From positions 36,813 through 100,812 of the forward strand of contig CASICI010000020.1 in assembly GCA_949373145.1 (NCBI GenBank): 64,000 nucleotides of DNA, given 5' to 3'. The notes under the pieces were generated by a model that was not told the origin of the DNA, ran no database searches, and saw only the letters and a program-made list of their open reading frames with translations. This document shows, piece after piece, positions 1 through 8,400 of this stretch (its first letter is position 1; each line of letters starts with the position of its first letter). A program made the position numbers and the translations under genes. The stretch is from an uncultured Phycisphaerales bacterium. Its GTDB lineage: Bacteria > Planctomycetota > Phycisphaerae > Phycisphaerales > SM1A02.

Positions 1-684
1 TCCGCGATTGCGAGCGTCCTCCGGACGTTCGATGGCAAGCAAGGCGTAGCTCTCACCAAGCTGAAGGCCGTCTCGATCCGAACTGAACGGCTTGGGGCGA
101 CTGCCTGAGATCAGGCGGAGAGAATTGAATCCTGAATAGGCGTACTCGCTGATGGGGTCGTATCCCCCGACCAGCACGAGGTCCAGCATGCCGGCCTCGA
201 GAAGTGAGACGCCGAGGCAGATGCTTGCCAGCCCGGAACTGCAGGCCGAAGACGTCGTCATCGCCAGGCCCGACCAGCCATAGGGCTCGAGCAGACGATC
301 CATGGTGCTCCCCGCGAGGAACCCGTGAATGTCCGAGGGCTTTTTCGAACGGAGATATCTTCCACCACTTCTCATGCCGGAGAGCGTGGTGCCGAGAATG
401 ATTCCGTGACGAACATCGGAGACATAGGGAGATCCCATGCCGATCTCGGCAAGCACCTCTTCCATGGCCGTCCGAAGGCGGATCACCTCACGCGGGATGC
501 CGGAGTCATCCTCGGAGTCGCGTTCGGCTTCCCCACCGATGGGTGCGGGGTCGAAGCCTTGCTCGAGTGCGGAAAGGTCACGGATGCCCGAACGACCCTC
601 GAGAACGGATTCCCAGCATTCCTGACGAGTGCGGCCGATTGACGAGACCAGTCCTGCACCAGTGATGACGGCCTGAAAACTCAA
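1..684 (-). CDS. beta-ketoacyl-ACP synthase (C-terminal part beyond left edge)
   Basis: Condensing enzyme that extends an acyl-ACP by decarboxylative Claisen condensation. About 228 residues are visible. The N-terminus reads SFQAVITGAGLVSSIG, typical of FabF/KAS II-type thiolase folds. The nucleophile elbow TTSSACSSG carries the active-site Cys; the two catalytic His lie beyond the window. I place the start at TTG 684, which overlaps the TGA of the upstream acyltransferase gene (TTGA), so translation is probably coupled. It is the last visible member of a leftward set with ACP, dehydratase, LolA-like and LpxL-like genes. This context favours a dedicated polyene/specialised lipid ketosynthase over housekeeping FabF. 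I am sure of the family; the pathway is inferred. Confidence 0.85.
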   Translation of the reverse strand, partial: MSFQAVITGAGLVSSIGRTRQECWESVLEGRSGIRDLSALEQGFDPAPIGGEAERDSEDDSGIPREVIRLRTAMEEVLAEIGMGSPYVSDVRHGIILGTTLSGMRSGGRYLRSKKPSDIHGFLAGSTMDRLLEPYGWSGLAMTTSSACSSGLASICLGVSLLEAGMLDLVLVGGYDPISEYAYSGFNSLRLISGSRPKPFSSDRDGLQLGESYALLAIERPEDARNRG

Positions 685-1616
685 AGTGAACGACTCCGCT
701 GATCAACCGGCTGTATCAATGCACTGTGAGCGGCAAGCCATTGATCGGGGTGCTTGCTCACGACTTCTTCAATGCTACCAGACAACGCATGCAGAGCCGC
801 CTCGTCGAAGGGACGTTTCTCGGGTGAAACGATGATGGGCGTGCCGATTTCTATTCGAACTCGAGGAGGCGCGGAATACAGACAGAAGATCGGAAGAATC
901 GCGGCGCCGGAAGCGGCGGCCAACTTGACCGGCCCGAGAGGAATTTCAAGCTGGCCACCACAAAAGGGGACGAGTCGACCGCTTTGCCCGGGCATCACGC
1001 GATCGCCCTGGATCACGACCACGGCGTTCCTGGCAAGCGCATCTCGAAGCTGGAACCAGAGACCAAGCCCCTGCGAAGCATCGTTTTCAACGACACCGAC
1101 ACGTCGACGGAAGTTCGAACGAAGTCGTTCGAACGGTTCCTGATCATTGGGCATGTAGACGACGTGAACCTCGGATTCGTGATCCATGATCTCAGCCAGG
1201 CCGACCTCGTAGGAACCCATGTGCGCCGTGACCACGATGAGTCCTTGACCATGCCCGCGAGCCTGGTCGTAGTGCTCGGTGCCTGAAACGGAATCGATGA
1301 GCCCGAGGTAGTCCTCCCGGCTCCACCCCTGCATCCGATTGAAATCCTGAAGAAACTGGAAATGTCGAGTGATCACACGTCGGGAGAAGGACGCTCTCTC
1401 GAAAGGCGTGGACTCCGGACCAAGCAGGTAGGCGGCATTCGCGACGAGGTTGCGACGGAGGTATCGCGAGAAGACGAAGGACACCCAGACCAGGAATGGC
1501 TTGATGAGCTTGATCAGAAACGGGATGCGCCTGCCGAAGAAGAACAGGCCGTGTTGAACGAAGATGTCGGCCAGCCGCTTGCGTACTCCGGTGGCGGGAC
1601 CGTTTGGTTCCGTCAC
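681..1616 (-). CDS. LpxL/HtrB-like lysophospholipid/lipid A acyltransferase
   Basis: Membrane-associated acyltransferase of the lauroyl/myristoyl family (Lip_A_acyltrans), which moves an acyl chain from ACP to a lipid or glycolipid acceptor. The 311-residue length is normal for the family. Residues from about 20 to 50 are hydrophobic and would anchor the protein. The catalytic H-x4-E motif appears as TAHMGSYEVG, followed by a conserved QGDR block and a PFCGG segment. ATG 1616 overlaps the stop of the LolA-like gene (ATGA) and its own stop overlaps the ketosynthase start, so it sits in a tightly coupled operon. Such enzymes in aryl-polyene clusters attach the polyene acyl chain to a lipid core; that role is an inference here. 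Confidence 0.82.
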   Translation of the reverse strand: MTEPNGPATGVRKRLADIFVQHGLFFFGRRIPFLIKLIKPFLVWVSFVFSRYLRRNLVANAAYLLGPESTPFERASFSRRVITRHFQFLQDFNRMQGWSREDYLGLIDSVSGTEHYDQARGHGQGLIVVTAHMGSYEVGLAEIMDHESEVHVVYMPNDQEPFERLRSNFRRRVGVVENDASQGLGLWFQLRDALARNAVVVIQGDRVMPGQSGRLVPFCGGQLEIPLGPVKLAAASGAAILPIFCLYSAPPRVRIEIGTPIIVSPEKRPFDEAALHALSGSIEEVVSKHPDQWLAAHSALIQPVDQRSRSL

Positions 1617-2308
1617 GGACCGTCCTCTTGACCGGAGGCGGATGAACTTCCCTCGTCGCCGAGCGGGTGGACCACTCGAACACCCTTGGGAGGGATGATC
1701 TCCAGTTCACCGGCCGCGATGGGCACGTTCGTTCGAACGTCCTCAAAGAACATCTCGGTCTTCTCGTCATCCGCATTGAACATGACGACCTCACGGACGA
1801 TGCCGGTGTCCACCTGGACGCCGAGTCGGATCGATTTCAGATGCTTTTTCAGCTCTTCGGTGCGAGGCGTCAGTTGAAGCAGCGTGAGGCCTCCTGCCGA
1901 GATCCGAAGATCGGACTCGATCCTGAAGAAGCGTTTGATTCGTGCAAGTCGAAAGACCGGCGAGCCGGCCAGTTGGCTCAGCTGGTCGCCGAGAGCGTAG
2001 ATCTCGAGAACCGAAAGATCGGGATAGTAGATCCGAACGTCGTCCTTCGATGCCACCAGAATCGACGCCTCCGGGGTCCTGGTATCCCAGCGAACGCGAT
2101 CTCGGGACATGCGGACATTGCCGCTCGAGACGAGAGGACGACGCAGAATGTCGGAGTGCTTGACCTGACGGAATGACGCATGGAGCGTCTTGATCGTGCT
2201 TGATTTCGAGTCGATTTCAGACAACGCCCGGGACAGACCGGCGTCGTCCTGTCGTCCGGAAGAACACAGAATCAACGTAGAAAGGACGAGTGAGAGAAGT
2301 CCAGTCAA
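1613..2308 (-). CDS. LolA-like outer-membrane lipoprotein carrier protein
   Basis: Periplasmic LolA-fold protein, expected to bind a lipid or acyl moiety in a half-barrel cavity. The mature part contains the N-terminal helix motif IKTLHASFRQVKHSD and a run of beta strands, with lengths matching LolA. I choose TTG 2308 as start: it lies 7 bp after the dehydratase stop, has AGAGG upstream, and gives a short hydrophobic signal sequence (TGLLSLVLSTLILC). A longer reading from 2413 would overlap the dehydratase gene heavily. LolA-like proteins inside KS/ACP/dehydratase/acyltransferase gene sets are a hallmark of aryl-polyene clusters, where they are thought to help export the product. Generic LolA function in lipoprotein sorting cannot be ruled out. 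Confidence 0.75.
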   Translation of the reverse strand: MTGLLSLVLSTLILCSSGRQDDAGLSRALSEIDSKSSTIKTLHASFRQVKHSDILRRPLVSSGNVRMSRDRVRWDTRTPEASILVASKDDVRIYYPDLSVLEIYALGDQLSQLAGSPVFRLARIKRFFRIESDLRISAGGLTLLQLTPRTEELKKHLKSIRLGVQVDTGIVREVVMFNADDEKTEMFFEDVRTNVPIAAGELEIIPPKGVRVVHPLGDEGSSSASGQEDGP

Positions 2309-2315
2309 GAAGCCT

Positions 2316-2747
2316 CTATTCGGAGTCCTCGGTCGCGGAGAGAGCGAGGCTGCCGCGCGCCACTCGGACCGAGTCGTTGAATGCACAGACATCGAAGAGG
2401 TGCAGAGGGCCAAGAGAGCGCGTCAGCGTGGAGGTGAGATGCAGGCCGGCAGGCGGCCGGACCTGGCTCTCGAAACGAACGTCGAACTGAGCCAGCGATG
2501 CCTGGCGGACCGCACCCGCGGGATCGGAAAAGACGACCAGGCCGGACAGTTGCGCCAGGGATTCCGCGATCAGCACTCCGGGAACGATCGGTCTTCCGGG
2601 AAAATGCCCGCGAAAGAAGTCCTCGTCGCCCAGAACATCCCAGCGGGCTTCGGCACGAACGCCGAGCTCGACCTCGAGGACCTCGGTCAGAAACAGGAAC
2701 GGTGGCTTGTGGGGGAGCTGCTCGATCAACTGGTCAGCTCGCAACAC
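2316..2747 (-). CDS. FabZ/FabA-like 3-hydroxyacyl-ACP dehydratase (hotdog fold)
   Basis: Removes water from 3-hydroxyacyl-ACP to give the trans-2-enoyl product. This 143-residue protein has the FabZ hallmarks: LPHKPPFLF near the N-terminus and GHFPGRPIVPGVLIAES, with the catalytic His and, one turn later, the Glu of the active-site helix. The start is GTG 2747 and overlaps the ACP gene by 14 bp, so the two are probably co-translated. Normal FabZ length with no extra domain. Given the neighbours (ACP, ketosynthase, LolA- and LpxL-like) it probably serves iterative polyene synthesis and not bulk fatty-acid synthesis, but sequence alone cannot separate these. Confidence 0.85.
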   Translation of the reverse strand: MLRADQLIEQLPHKPPFLFLTEVLEVELGVRAEARWDVLGDEDFFRGHFPGRPIVPGVLIAESLAQLSGLVVFSDPAGAVRQASLAQFDVRFESQVRPPAGLHLTSTLTRSLGPLHLFDVCAFNDSVRVARGSLALSATEDSE

Positions 2748-3003
2748 AGTCGTCTATGAACGCCGCAAGAGTGGAGAGATCCTGAAAGACGTCTTTTCCG
2801 ATCTTCTCATTCGCGATCTTGATGCCGAACTCTTTTTCCACACTGGAGATGATCAGAAGGACGTCCAGTGAATCGAGGTCGTGATCCCCACCGATCAGCG
2901 CCTCGTCATCCGCCAGAACCACATCGGGATCGAGCTTCAGCTCATCCTTGAGGAGCGACTTCATTCTGTGGATGGTGGTGGTATTTTCGGTTGTTTCTGA
3001 CAT
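2734..3003 (-). CDS. acyl carrier protein
   Basis: Small acidic carrier protein, 89 residues, with the phosphopantetheine attachment motif DLDSLDVL (the Ser takes the 4'-phosphopantetheine arm). It is the first gene of the leftward operon. No Shine-Dalgarno is obvious before ATG 3003. A TANNNT hexamer (TACCAT on the minus strand) ends 8 bases before the ATG, suggesting a very short or absent leader. The divergent methyltransferase starts 66 bp away, so the shared gap holds both promoters. Clear member of the ACP family; dedicated to this cluster by position. Confidence 0.88.
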   Translation of the reverse strand: MSETTENTTTIHRMKSLLKDELKLDPDVVLADDEALIGGDHDLDSLDVLLIISSVEKEFGIKIANEKIGKDVFQDLSTLAAFIDDCVAS

Positions 3004-3069
3004 GACCTAAAATGGTACACAGTGCCATTCATCGATGCCAGAAAGAACACCTGAACCCGGAAGTGATGA

Positions 3070-3837
3070 ATGAGATCGGAGCAGATGACAGAGGAAACCG
3101 ACGAGGAACTGGAGCGAATCGAGTTCGAAGAGAGCCCTCGACCTGAGGCCGATACGGCCGATGCACGACTGTATTCGAAGGCCGCACCTCTCTACGACAG
3201 AATCAACCTGAGCGTCAGCTTCGGAAATGGATACAGCTACCGAAGAGAGGAGATCCAAGCACTGGACATCGCACCGGGTGATCAAGTCCTCGACGTCGGA
3301 TCCGGCACGGGCATCCTGGCACGGGCCGCCATGGACTCGACGGGAACCACCGGCCGGGTCGTCGCACTCGATCCCTGCCGGGAGATGCTGCAAATCGCAC
3401 GCGCCTCCGGAGTCATCGAAACGGTTCTGGGGTCGGTGGACGACATTCCATTCGAGAAGGACACCTTCGACGTGGTGACCGCAGGATATTCACTCCGCTA
3501 TGCACGAGACATCGAGCATGGACTTGCCCAGATTCGAAACGTGCTGAAACCCGGTGGACGGGTATTGATTCTCGAGATCACACCACCAGGCAACAGACTG
3601 CTTCGCGCATTGACCCGTGCGTACATTCTCATCGGAGCGAGGGCCATCGCACTGCTGGCGACACGATCATTGACATCGCAGCGACTGCTGGGTCATCTCT
3701 GGAATGAGATCCGAACCACTCCCCAACCGAAGGAATTCACGGACGCACTTCGTGCTGCGGGGTTCGAACGATGCCTCTGCCGCAGAAAGCACGGAATGCT
3801 GACGGCATACACCGCAGTCAAGTCATCAGACACCTGA
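3070..3837 (+). CDS. UbiE/COQ5-type SAM-dependent methyltransferase
   Basis: Class I methyltransferase: motif I is VLDVGSGTGIL around residue 77, followed by an acidic loop (VVALDP) and the motif IV/post-IV stretch LKPGGRVLILEI typical of UbiE/COQ5. 255 residues, the usual length. GGAAG six bases before ATG 3070 supports this start over the internal ATG 3085. The gene is divergent from the ACP operon and may belong to the same pathway, since aryl-polyene clusters often carry a methyltransferase that modifies the aryl head group. It could equally be a quinone methyltransferase; the substrate is not evident. Confidence 0.75.
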   Translation: MRSEQMTEETDEELERIEFEESPRPEADTADARLYSKAAPLYDRINLSVSFGNGYSYRREEIQALDIAPGDQVLDVGSGTGILARAAMDSTGTTGRVVALDPCREMLQIARASGVIETVLGSVDDIPFEKDTFDVVTAGYSLRYARDIEHGLAQIRNVLKPGGRVLILEITPPGNRLLRALTRAYILIGARAIALLATRSLTSQRLLGHLWNEIRTTPQPKEFTDALRAAGFERCLCRRKHGMLTAYTAVKSSDT

Positions 3838-3857
3838 GAGACGGTTCGTTGCGAAGG

Positions 3858-3891
3858 GAAACAATCGATTGTTTCAGTCGATTTGAAATCG
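3858..3891. promoter_or_regulatory. two adjacent palindromes upstream of flavodoxin gene (candidate operators)
   Basis: GAAACAATCGATTGTTTC at 3858-3875 is a perfect 18-bp palindrome. Three bases later CGATTTGAAATCG at 3879-3891 is a second inverted repeat with a one-base centre. Both lie in the 159-bp gap before the flavodoxin start. Perfect dyads of this size are typical of dimeric repressor sites. Flavodoxins are often iron- or redox-controlled, but the motif differs from the Fur-type boxes at 14.78 and 19.85 kb, so I do not name a regulator. Confidence 0.5.
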
Positions 3892-3996
3892 TCCAGCTCG
3901 CCATCGTCTCGAATAGCTGAAAAACAGGCCCGAAACTCGTCGACTGAAAATCGAAGAGCCTCTACCATGTCCTCCTCAATCACAGGGAGAAGGACC

Positions 3997-4527
3997 ATGA
4001 AAGCAGCACTCATCTACGGATCATGCACCGGAAACACCGGCTGCGTCGCTGAACTGATGATCGAAAGACTCAAGCCCGAAGTGGAACTCGAGACTGTCGA
4101 CGTGAGCACTCTCAGCGCGGAAGATCTCAAGGAGTACGACTTCGCGCTCTGCGGCATCCCCACCTGGGACATCGGCGAACTCGAATACGGTTGGCAGGAG
4201 ATCTACGATGATCTGGACGACGTCGACCTGAGCACCCTCACGGTGGCGATGTTCGGCCTCGGAGACCAGAGCACCTATGACGAGACCTACCAGGATGCGA
4301 TGGGCATTCTGTACAAGAAACTCCTCGAATGCGGAGCCACCGGCGGCATCGGTTTCACCAGTACCGAGACACATGAATTCGAAGGTTCGCTGGGCGTGAT
4401 CGATGGCATGTTCTGCGGCCTCGCGCTTGACGAGGACAGTCAGTCCGAACTGACCGACGAACGAATCGCTGAATGGGCGGACTCGATGAAGGACGCCTGG
4501 CCGACGATCGTGTCCACCGTGGGATGA
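3997..4527 (+). CDS. flavodoxin (long-chain type)
   Basis: FMN-binding electron carrier that can replace ferredoxin under iron limitation. The N-terminus KAALIYGSCTGNTGCVAE has the phosphate-binding T/S-x-T-G-x-T loop in the form SCTGNT. The later GIPTWDIGELEYGW and FGLGDQ segments are the 50s and 90s flavin loops. About 176 residues with the long-chain insertion. I choose ATG 3997 because it follows GGAGAAGG and starts exactly at the Rossmann-like first strand. The open frame extends upstream to 3883 but that part overlaps the palindromes and is non-homologous. Single gene, closed by a hairpin at 4548. Confidence 0.9.
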   Translation: MKAALIYGSCTGNTGCVAELMIERLKPEVELETVDVSTLSAEDLKEYDFALCGIPTWDIGELEYGWQEIYDDLDDVDLSTLTVAMFGLGDQSTYDETYQDAMGILYKKLLECGATGGIGFTSTETHEFEGSLGVIDGMFCGLALDEDSQSELTDERIAEWADSMKDAWPTIVSTVG

Positions 4528-4547
4528 GTCGATGTCGAACACGAAAA

Positions 4548-4575
4548 GACGCCCCGGTCTGAAGACCGAGGCGTC
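4548..4575. terminator. hairpin terminator between convergent genes
   Basis: GACGCC(C)CGGTC / GACCG(A)GGCGTC forms a stem with a TGAA loop, flanked by ACGAAAA on the left and ATGTTCGT on the right. It lies between the convergent flavodoxin and YceI genes and could serve both. The T tract is weak, so it is a probable and not certain intrinsic terminator. Confidence 0.6.
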
Positions 4576-4630
4576 ATGTTCGTCTGTCGATGGTTCCCAT
4601 CCTTGTGCGTGCAGGATGAGGGGCGTCACC

Positions 4631-5305
4631 TCACTTCGCGGCGCCGACTTCGAATGCAGCGGTGACGGAGACCAGATCTCCGAGCGCCCCCTGTTCGACG
4701 CCGTAGTTCACACCGAAATCGGATCGTTTGATCTTGAACATCGATTCGAAGCCGGCGGCCGTACCGCGACCCATGTCGGCAGCGCCCCAGAAGAGGACAC
4801 GCGCGGTGACCTCCTTAGAAATTCCTCGCATGGTGAAGGTTCCAGTCACGTCCCAGGCCATTTCAGGCGTTTCATCGCCTTCGTCAGGAGTCACCTGAGC
4901 CACCTTCGAGCTCTTGAAGGTGATCTTGGGAAATTCCTTGGTATCGAAGAAATCGGGACTGGCCAGATGCTTGTCCAGACCTGGGTGCCCGCTGTCCACG
5001 CTTTCAACGGCGATCGCGATGTCCATGGAAAGGGACTTGGCGTCCGCAGGGTCCAGATCGATCGTGCCACTCACATCATTGAACCGTCCCCAGAAGAAGC
5101 CGGCGCCCATGTGGCGGACTCGAAACATGGCACAGGAATGGACGGTGTCGACCGACCATGCAGGGACCTTCGAGTCGTTGGCTGCTTTCGCATCCTGAGC
5201 GGACGGAGAGACGGTGTTGAGTGCCGAACCGTTTGAACTCAACATCATCACGGATGAAGTGGCGATGACGGCTGGAAGAAGGAGTCGAGTGAAGAATTGA
5301 GTCAT
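4631..5305 (-). CDS. YceI-family periplasmic protein
   Basis: YceI-like lipocalin-fold protein, a secreted beta-barrel family that binds polyisoprenoid-type amphiphiles. The start ATG 5305 has AAGGA upstream and gives a signal peptide (TQFFTRLLLPAVIATSSVMM). The mature part begins with the family signature WSVDTVHSCAMFRVRHMG and ends with SDFGVNYGVEQGALGDLV, both diagnostic. About 224 residues. Convergent with the flavodoxin gene. Its exact ligand is unknown in nearly all bacteria. Confidence 0.88.
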   Translation of the reverse strand: MTQFFTRLLLPAVIATSSVMMLSSNGSALNTVSPSAQDAKAANDSKVPAWSVDTVHSCAMFRVRHMGAGFFWGRFNDVSGTIDLDPADAKSLSMDIAIAVESVDSGHPGLDKHLASPDFFDTKEFPKITFKSSKVAQVTPDEGDETPEMAWDVTGTFTMRGISKEVTARVLFWGAADMGRGTAAGFESMFKIKRSDFGVNYGVEQGALGDLVSVTAAFEVGAAK

Positions 5306-5593
5306 GTCTGTCCTTGAAACGGTGGGTTGAGTGAGTGGCAGGATGAAGGATGCCATGCTGACACGGCATCACATCCACCTGGAATGGGTGGTTTTCAAAC
5401 CTCTGCAATGATGGTTGCAGCATACTTCGAAAAAAGAAAGGGCCTTGAAAACGACCACAGGGCCGGAATCGCTGCGATTCGATCGAGCGCCGTGCGAAAG
5501 ACGTTTGCAAGAGGATGAGACTGCTGCTCAAATCAGATCGCCTGCGACCGCGATCGAAGAGGTCGCAATGCCACCAAAGAAGGAACCAAGCCC

Positions 5594-5743
5594 ATGCTGT
5601 ACACGATTGCCGTCCTGCTGATCATCCTCTGGCTTCTCGGATTCCTGAGCGGCGCCGCGATGGGAGGATTCATCCACATCCTTCTCGTGATCGCAGTGAT
5701 CATGATCCTCGTGAATCTGATTTCGGGAAGCAAGCGCAAATAA
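5594..5743 (+). CDS. 49-residue lmo0937-type small membrane protein
   Basis: Short ORF starting at ATG 5594 with AAGGA upstream and ending TAA 5743. The sequence has two hydrophobic helices, LYTIAVLLIILWLLGF and IHILLVIAVIMILVNLI, with a glycine-rich turn and a basic tail SGSKRK. This matches the tiny 'lmo0937 family' membrane proteins found in many bacteria, often linked to stress. Function unknown. Too short for common ORF cut-offs. Confidence 0.75.
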   Translation: MLYTIAVLLIILWLLGFLSGAAMGGFIHILLVIAVIMILVNLISGSKRK

Positions 5744-5758
5744 GCCGGAAAACTGCGG

Positions 5759-7030
5759 TCAGGATGACGCCTCGATCAGTCCACAGCGCTCCAATGCCCG
5801 CTCGAACTGGTTCCATCTCTGCTCGAGACTTCCGGTGAAACCGATCGACATTCTCACCAGACCGGGGGAGATTCCTGCCGCGTCGAGCGAATCATCATCC
5901 ATCTCACTGGAGGTGGAGCTGGCGGAGCATGACATCAGGGTGTCGAAGTAGCCGAGGCTGACCGCCATGAATCCGAACCCTTCGATGTTCTGAAGGTCTT
6001 CCATCAGTCGTTCGGCACGTTCACGAGTGCCTGCATCGATGGTGATCAGACCACCGAAGCCGTACTCAGACCGAGCGAGTGTCTTGAAGCGCTCATGGTC
6101 GGGATGATCGGACAATCCGGGATAGACCGTCCGGACTCCCAGAGCCTGCAGCCGTGTGGCGAATTCCATGGCACGCCGGGAATGTTCGACCATGCGTATG
6201 GGGAGATGAGGAACTCGCAGTCCGATCGAGTGCGCGACCTGCGGATCCATCGTCGGCCCGAGAATCATCAAGGGCCCCACATGGAGGTCCATCAAGGACC
6301 CGATGAATTCACCGGTGCCCACCACCGCGCCGGCGATGAAATCACTGGCGCCATTGATGAACTTGGTGAGCGAGTGCACGACGACATCCGCACCATGGTC
6401 GATCGGAGTGATGACCAGGGGCGTGAAGGTGTTGTCGACGATGAAAGTAGAGTCCTGCTCGTGGGCGATGGTCGAGAGCTCTGACAGATCGGGAACGCGC
6501 AAGGTCGGATTTGTCAGAGATTCGCAGTAGAGGACCTTGGTGCGGGAAGTCATCGCGGACCGTACGGCATCGAGATCGGTCACATCAACGAATGTCGTGG
6601 TGATGCCGCATTTCGCAGGGAGAAACTCGGCGAGCATGGCCCAGGTTCCACCGTACAACGTGTCACTGGCCACGATGTGATCACCGTGTTCGAGACACCC
6701 GAGCAACGCGGCGGAGATCGCCGCAAGACCACTGCTCGCGCAGTACCCGGCCTCGGCACCTTCCAGAGCCGCGAGCTGTCTTCCCAGCACGAAGACGGTC
6801 GGGTTGAAGTGCCGACCGTAGAGAAAGCAGCCACCTTCATCGGGACCGAGTCGACCCTGGAAGATCTCCGGCATCGTGCCGGCCTCGAGCACCGTGAAGG
6901 TGGTTGATGCCTCGATCGACATGTTGACCCCACCATGTTCACCGAACTCATGACGAAGTTCCGCCAATCGCTCGACGGGATCACCTGGAGTTCGTTTTCT
7001 TCGGTTTGGATTGAGGCCGGAGTCCGACAT
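5759..7030 (-). CDS. Cys/Met-metabolism PLP-dependent enzyme (gamma-lyase/synthase family)
   Basis: Fold-type I PLP enzyme of the trans-sulfuration family, acting on cysteine, homocysteine, methionine or O-acyl-homoserine. 423 residues. Visible landmarks: YGRHFNPT near residue 70, SSGLAAI for phosphate binding, the FIVDNTFTP aspartate that binds the PLP ring nitrogen, and the Schiff-base lysine in HSLTKFINGASD. The C-terminus has LVRMSIGFTG, which contacts the substrate carboxylate. Monocistronic and divergent from trhO. Methionine gamma-lyase, cystathionine gamma-lyase or homocysteine synthase cannot be separated by eye. Confidence 0.88.
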   Translation of the reverse strand: MSDSGLNPNRRKRTPGDPVERLAELRHEFGEHGGVNMSIEASTTFTVLEAGTMPEIFQGRLGPDEGGCFLYGRHFNPTVFVLGRQLAALEGAEAGYCASSGLAAISAALLGCLEHGDHIVASDTLYGGTWAMLAEFLPAKCGITTTFVDVTDLDAVRSAMTSRTKVLYCESLTNPTLRVPDLSELSTIAHEQDSTFIVDNTFTPLVITPIDHGADVVVHSLTKFINGASDFIAGAVVGTGEFIGSLMDLHVGPLMILGPTMDPQVAHSIGLRVPHLPIRMVEHSRRAMEFATRLQALGVRTVYPGLSDHPDHERFKTLARSEYGFGGLITIDAGTRERAERLMEDLQNIEGFGFMAVSLGYFDTLMSCSASSTSSEMDDDSLDAAGISPGLVRMSIGFTGSLEQRWNQFERALERCGLIEASS

Positions 7031-7186
7031 GTGAATTCACCTGTGTGGAGCAGTTGGGGTTCTGAATTTCAGTGGTTCGTTATACTGCTCATGCTAGCGC
7101 TTCAGGCACTTGAATCACCGATGATTCCGCACACATTGCAGTCATTCGAACGTCCTAGAACAACGACGGGAACCTCGGATCAACAT

Positions 7187-8101
7187 ATGACGGAACTCCT
7201 GGTCGCCACATTCTACAAGTTCACGATTCTGAACGACCATGCCGCACTGCAACCGAAGATCGAAGCATTCTGCCGGGATCTCGATGTCCGCGGGATCATT
7301 CTGCTGGCGGAAGAGGGAATCAATGCGACGATCTCCGGAACCAGGGAGTCGGTCATCGAAGCGATCGAATTTCTCAAGAAGGATCCACGACTGTCAGACC
7401 TGACATGGAAGGAATCTCCGGCGAGGAAACAGCCCTTTCGCAAGCTCCGAGTCAGACTGAAGAAGGAGATCGTGACCATGGGCGTGGAAGGCATCGACCC
7501 CGCCCAGTTGGCCGGCACCTACGTGTCCGCCGAGGACTGGAACGATCTGATCAGCGACCCCGATGTGATGGTGATCGACACCCGAAACGACTACGAAGTC
7601 GAGATCGGAACCTTCCAGGGTTCGGTGGATCCCGAGATCTCGACCTTCGGGGAACTGCCGGAGTGGATCAAGCGCAACATCTCGATCGAGGAACAACCGA
7701 AGGTCGCGATGTTCTGCACCGGGGGCATTCGCTGCGAGAAGTCGACGGCCCTGTTGAAACAGGCCGGCGTGCGCGAGGTCTACCACCTCGAAGGCGGCAT
7801 CCTCAAGTATCTGGAGAAGGTCCCGGAGAACGAAAGCCTCTGGGAGGGACAGTGTTTCGTCTTCGACGAACGCGTCTCGGTCGGACATGGTCTCGAAGTT
7901 GGCGACTACGAACTCTGCCGCGCCTGCCGGGATCCTCTCAGCAAGAACGAAAAGACCTCCCCCCACTATCGCCGTGGCGTCAGTTGTTCAAGATGCTTCG
8001 ACCGGACCACCGAGGATCAGAAGGAACGCTTCGCCGAAAGACAGCGGCAACTGGACCTCGCGGAGACACGTCGCAAGGCCGGAATGGACACGGGACATTG
8101 A
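7187..8101 (+). CDS. trhO: tRNA uridine(34) hydroxylase TrhO (YceA, rhodanese domain)
   Basis: Oxygen-dependent enzyme that makes 5-hydroxyuridine at tRNA position 34. The 304-residue protein has an N-terminal ferredoxin-like domain (LLVATFYKF, LAEEGINATISG), a central rhodanese domain and a C-terminal Cys-rich tail. The active cysteine is C177 in FCTGGIRCEKS. The tail holds CRACRDPLS and CSRC, as in other TrhO proteins. I start at ATG 7187 because upstream in-frame sequence back to 6935 shows no homology and runs over the divergent PLP gene. The gap 7031-7186 holds a possible -10 (TATACT) but no clear promoter. Confidence 0.93.
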   Translation: MTELLVATFYKFTILNDHAALQPKIEAFCRDLDVRGIILLAEEGINATISGTRESVIEAIEFLKKDPRLSDLTWKESPARKQPFRKLRVRLKKEIVTMGVEGIDPAQLAGTYVSAEDWNDLISDPDVMVIDTRNDYEVEIGTFQGSVDPEISTFGELPEWIKRNISIEEQPKVAMFCTGGIRCEKSTALLKQAGVREVYHLEGGILKYLEKVPENESLWEGQCFVFDERVSVGHGLEVGDYELCRACRDPLSKNEKTSPHYRRGVSCSRCFDRTTEDQKERFAERQRQLDLAETRRKAGMDTGH

Positions 8102-8106
8102 CGTCG

Positions 8107-8400
8107 GTGTCCGCCAAGTCGGTCCGACTGGTGCTCGCACTCATCGGATTCGGACTGCTTCTGATCGCAGTGTTCTTTCTGTTGCCCGCCGGGCTCGGGA
8201 TGACCGGAATCCTCGCCGACATCTCACCGGGCGAGAATTTCGAATGGGGAATGGCATCCCTTCGCGTCAGCATGGCTTCGGGCCTCTTGAGCATTCCGTT
8301 CTTTCTGTCGCTCAACATCATGCGAAGAATTCGGACTCGGAATCCCGATCGCGACGGGATCGGTGAAGCCGCCGGAAGTCCGCCTAACCCACCCGAGTAG
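8107..8400 (+). CDS. small two-helix membrane protein, unknown
   Basis: About 97 residues from GTG 8107 (TTG 8098, which overlaps the trhO stop as TTGA, is an in-frame alternative). Two hydrophobic helices: LVLALIGFGLLLIAVFFLL and a second around SGLLSIPFFLSLNIM, then a polar basic tail rich in Arg, Asp and Pro. It follows trhO with almost no gap, so it is probably co-transcribed. Its last 17 bp overlap the end of the convergent MFS gene. I recognise no family. Confidence 0.55.
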   Translation: MSAKSVRLVLALIGFGLLLIAVFFLLPAGLGMTGILADISPGENFEWGMASLRVSMASGLLSIPFFLSLNIMRRIRTRNPDRDGIGEAAGSPPNPPE

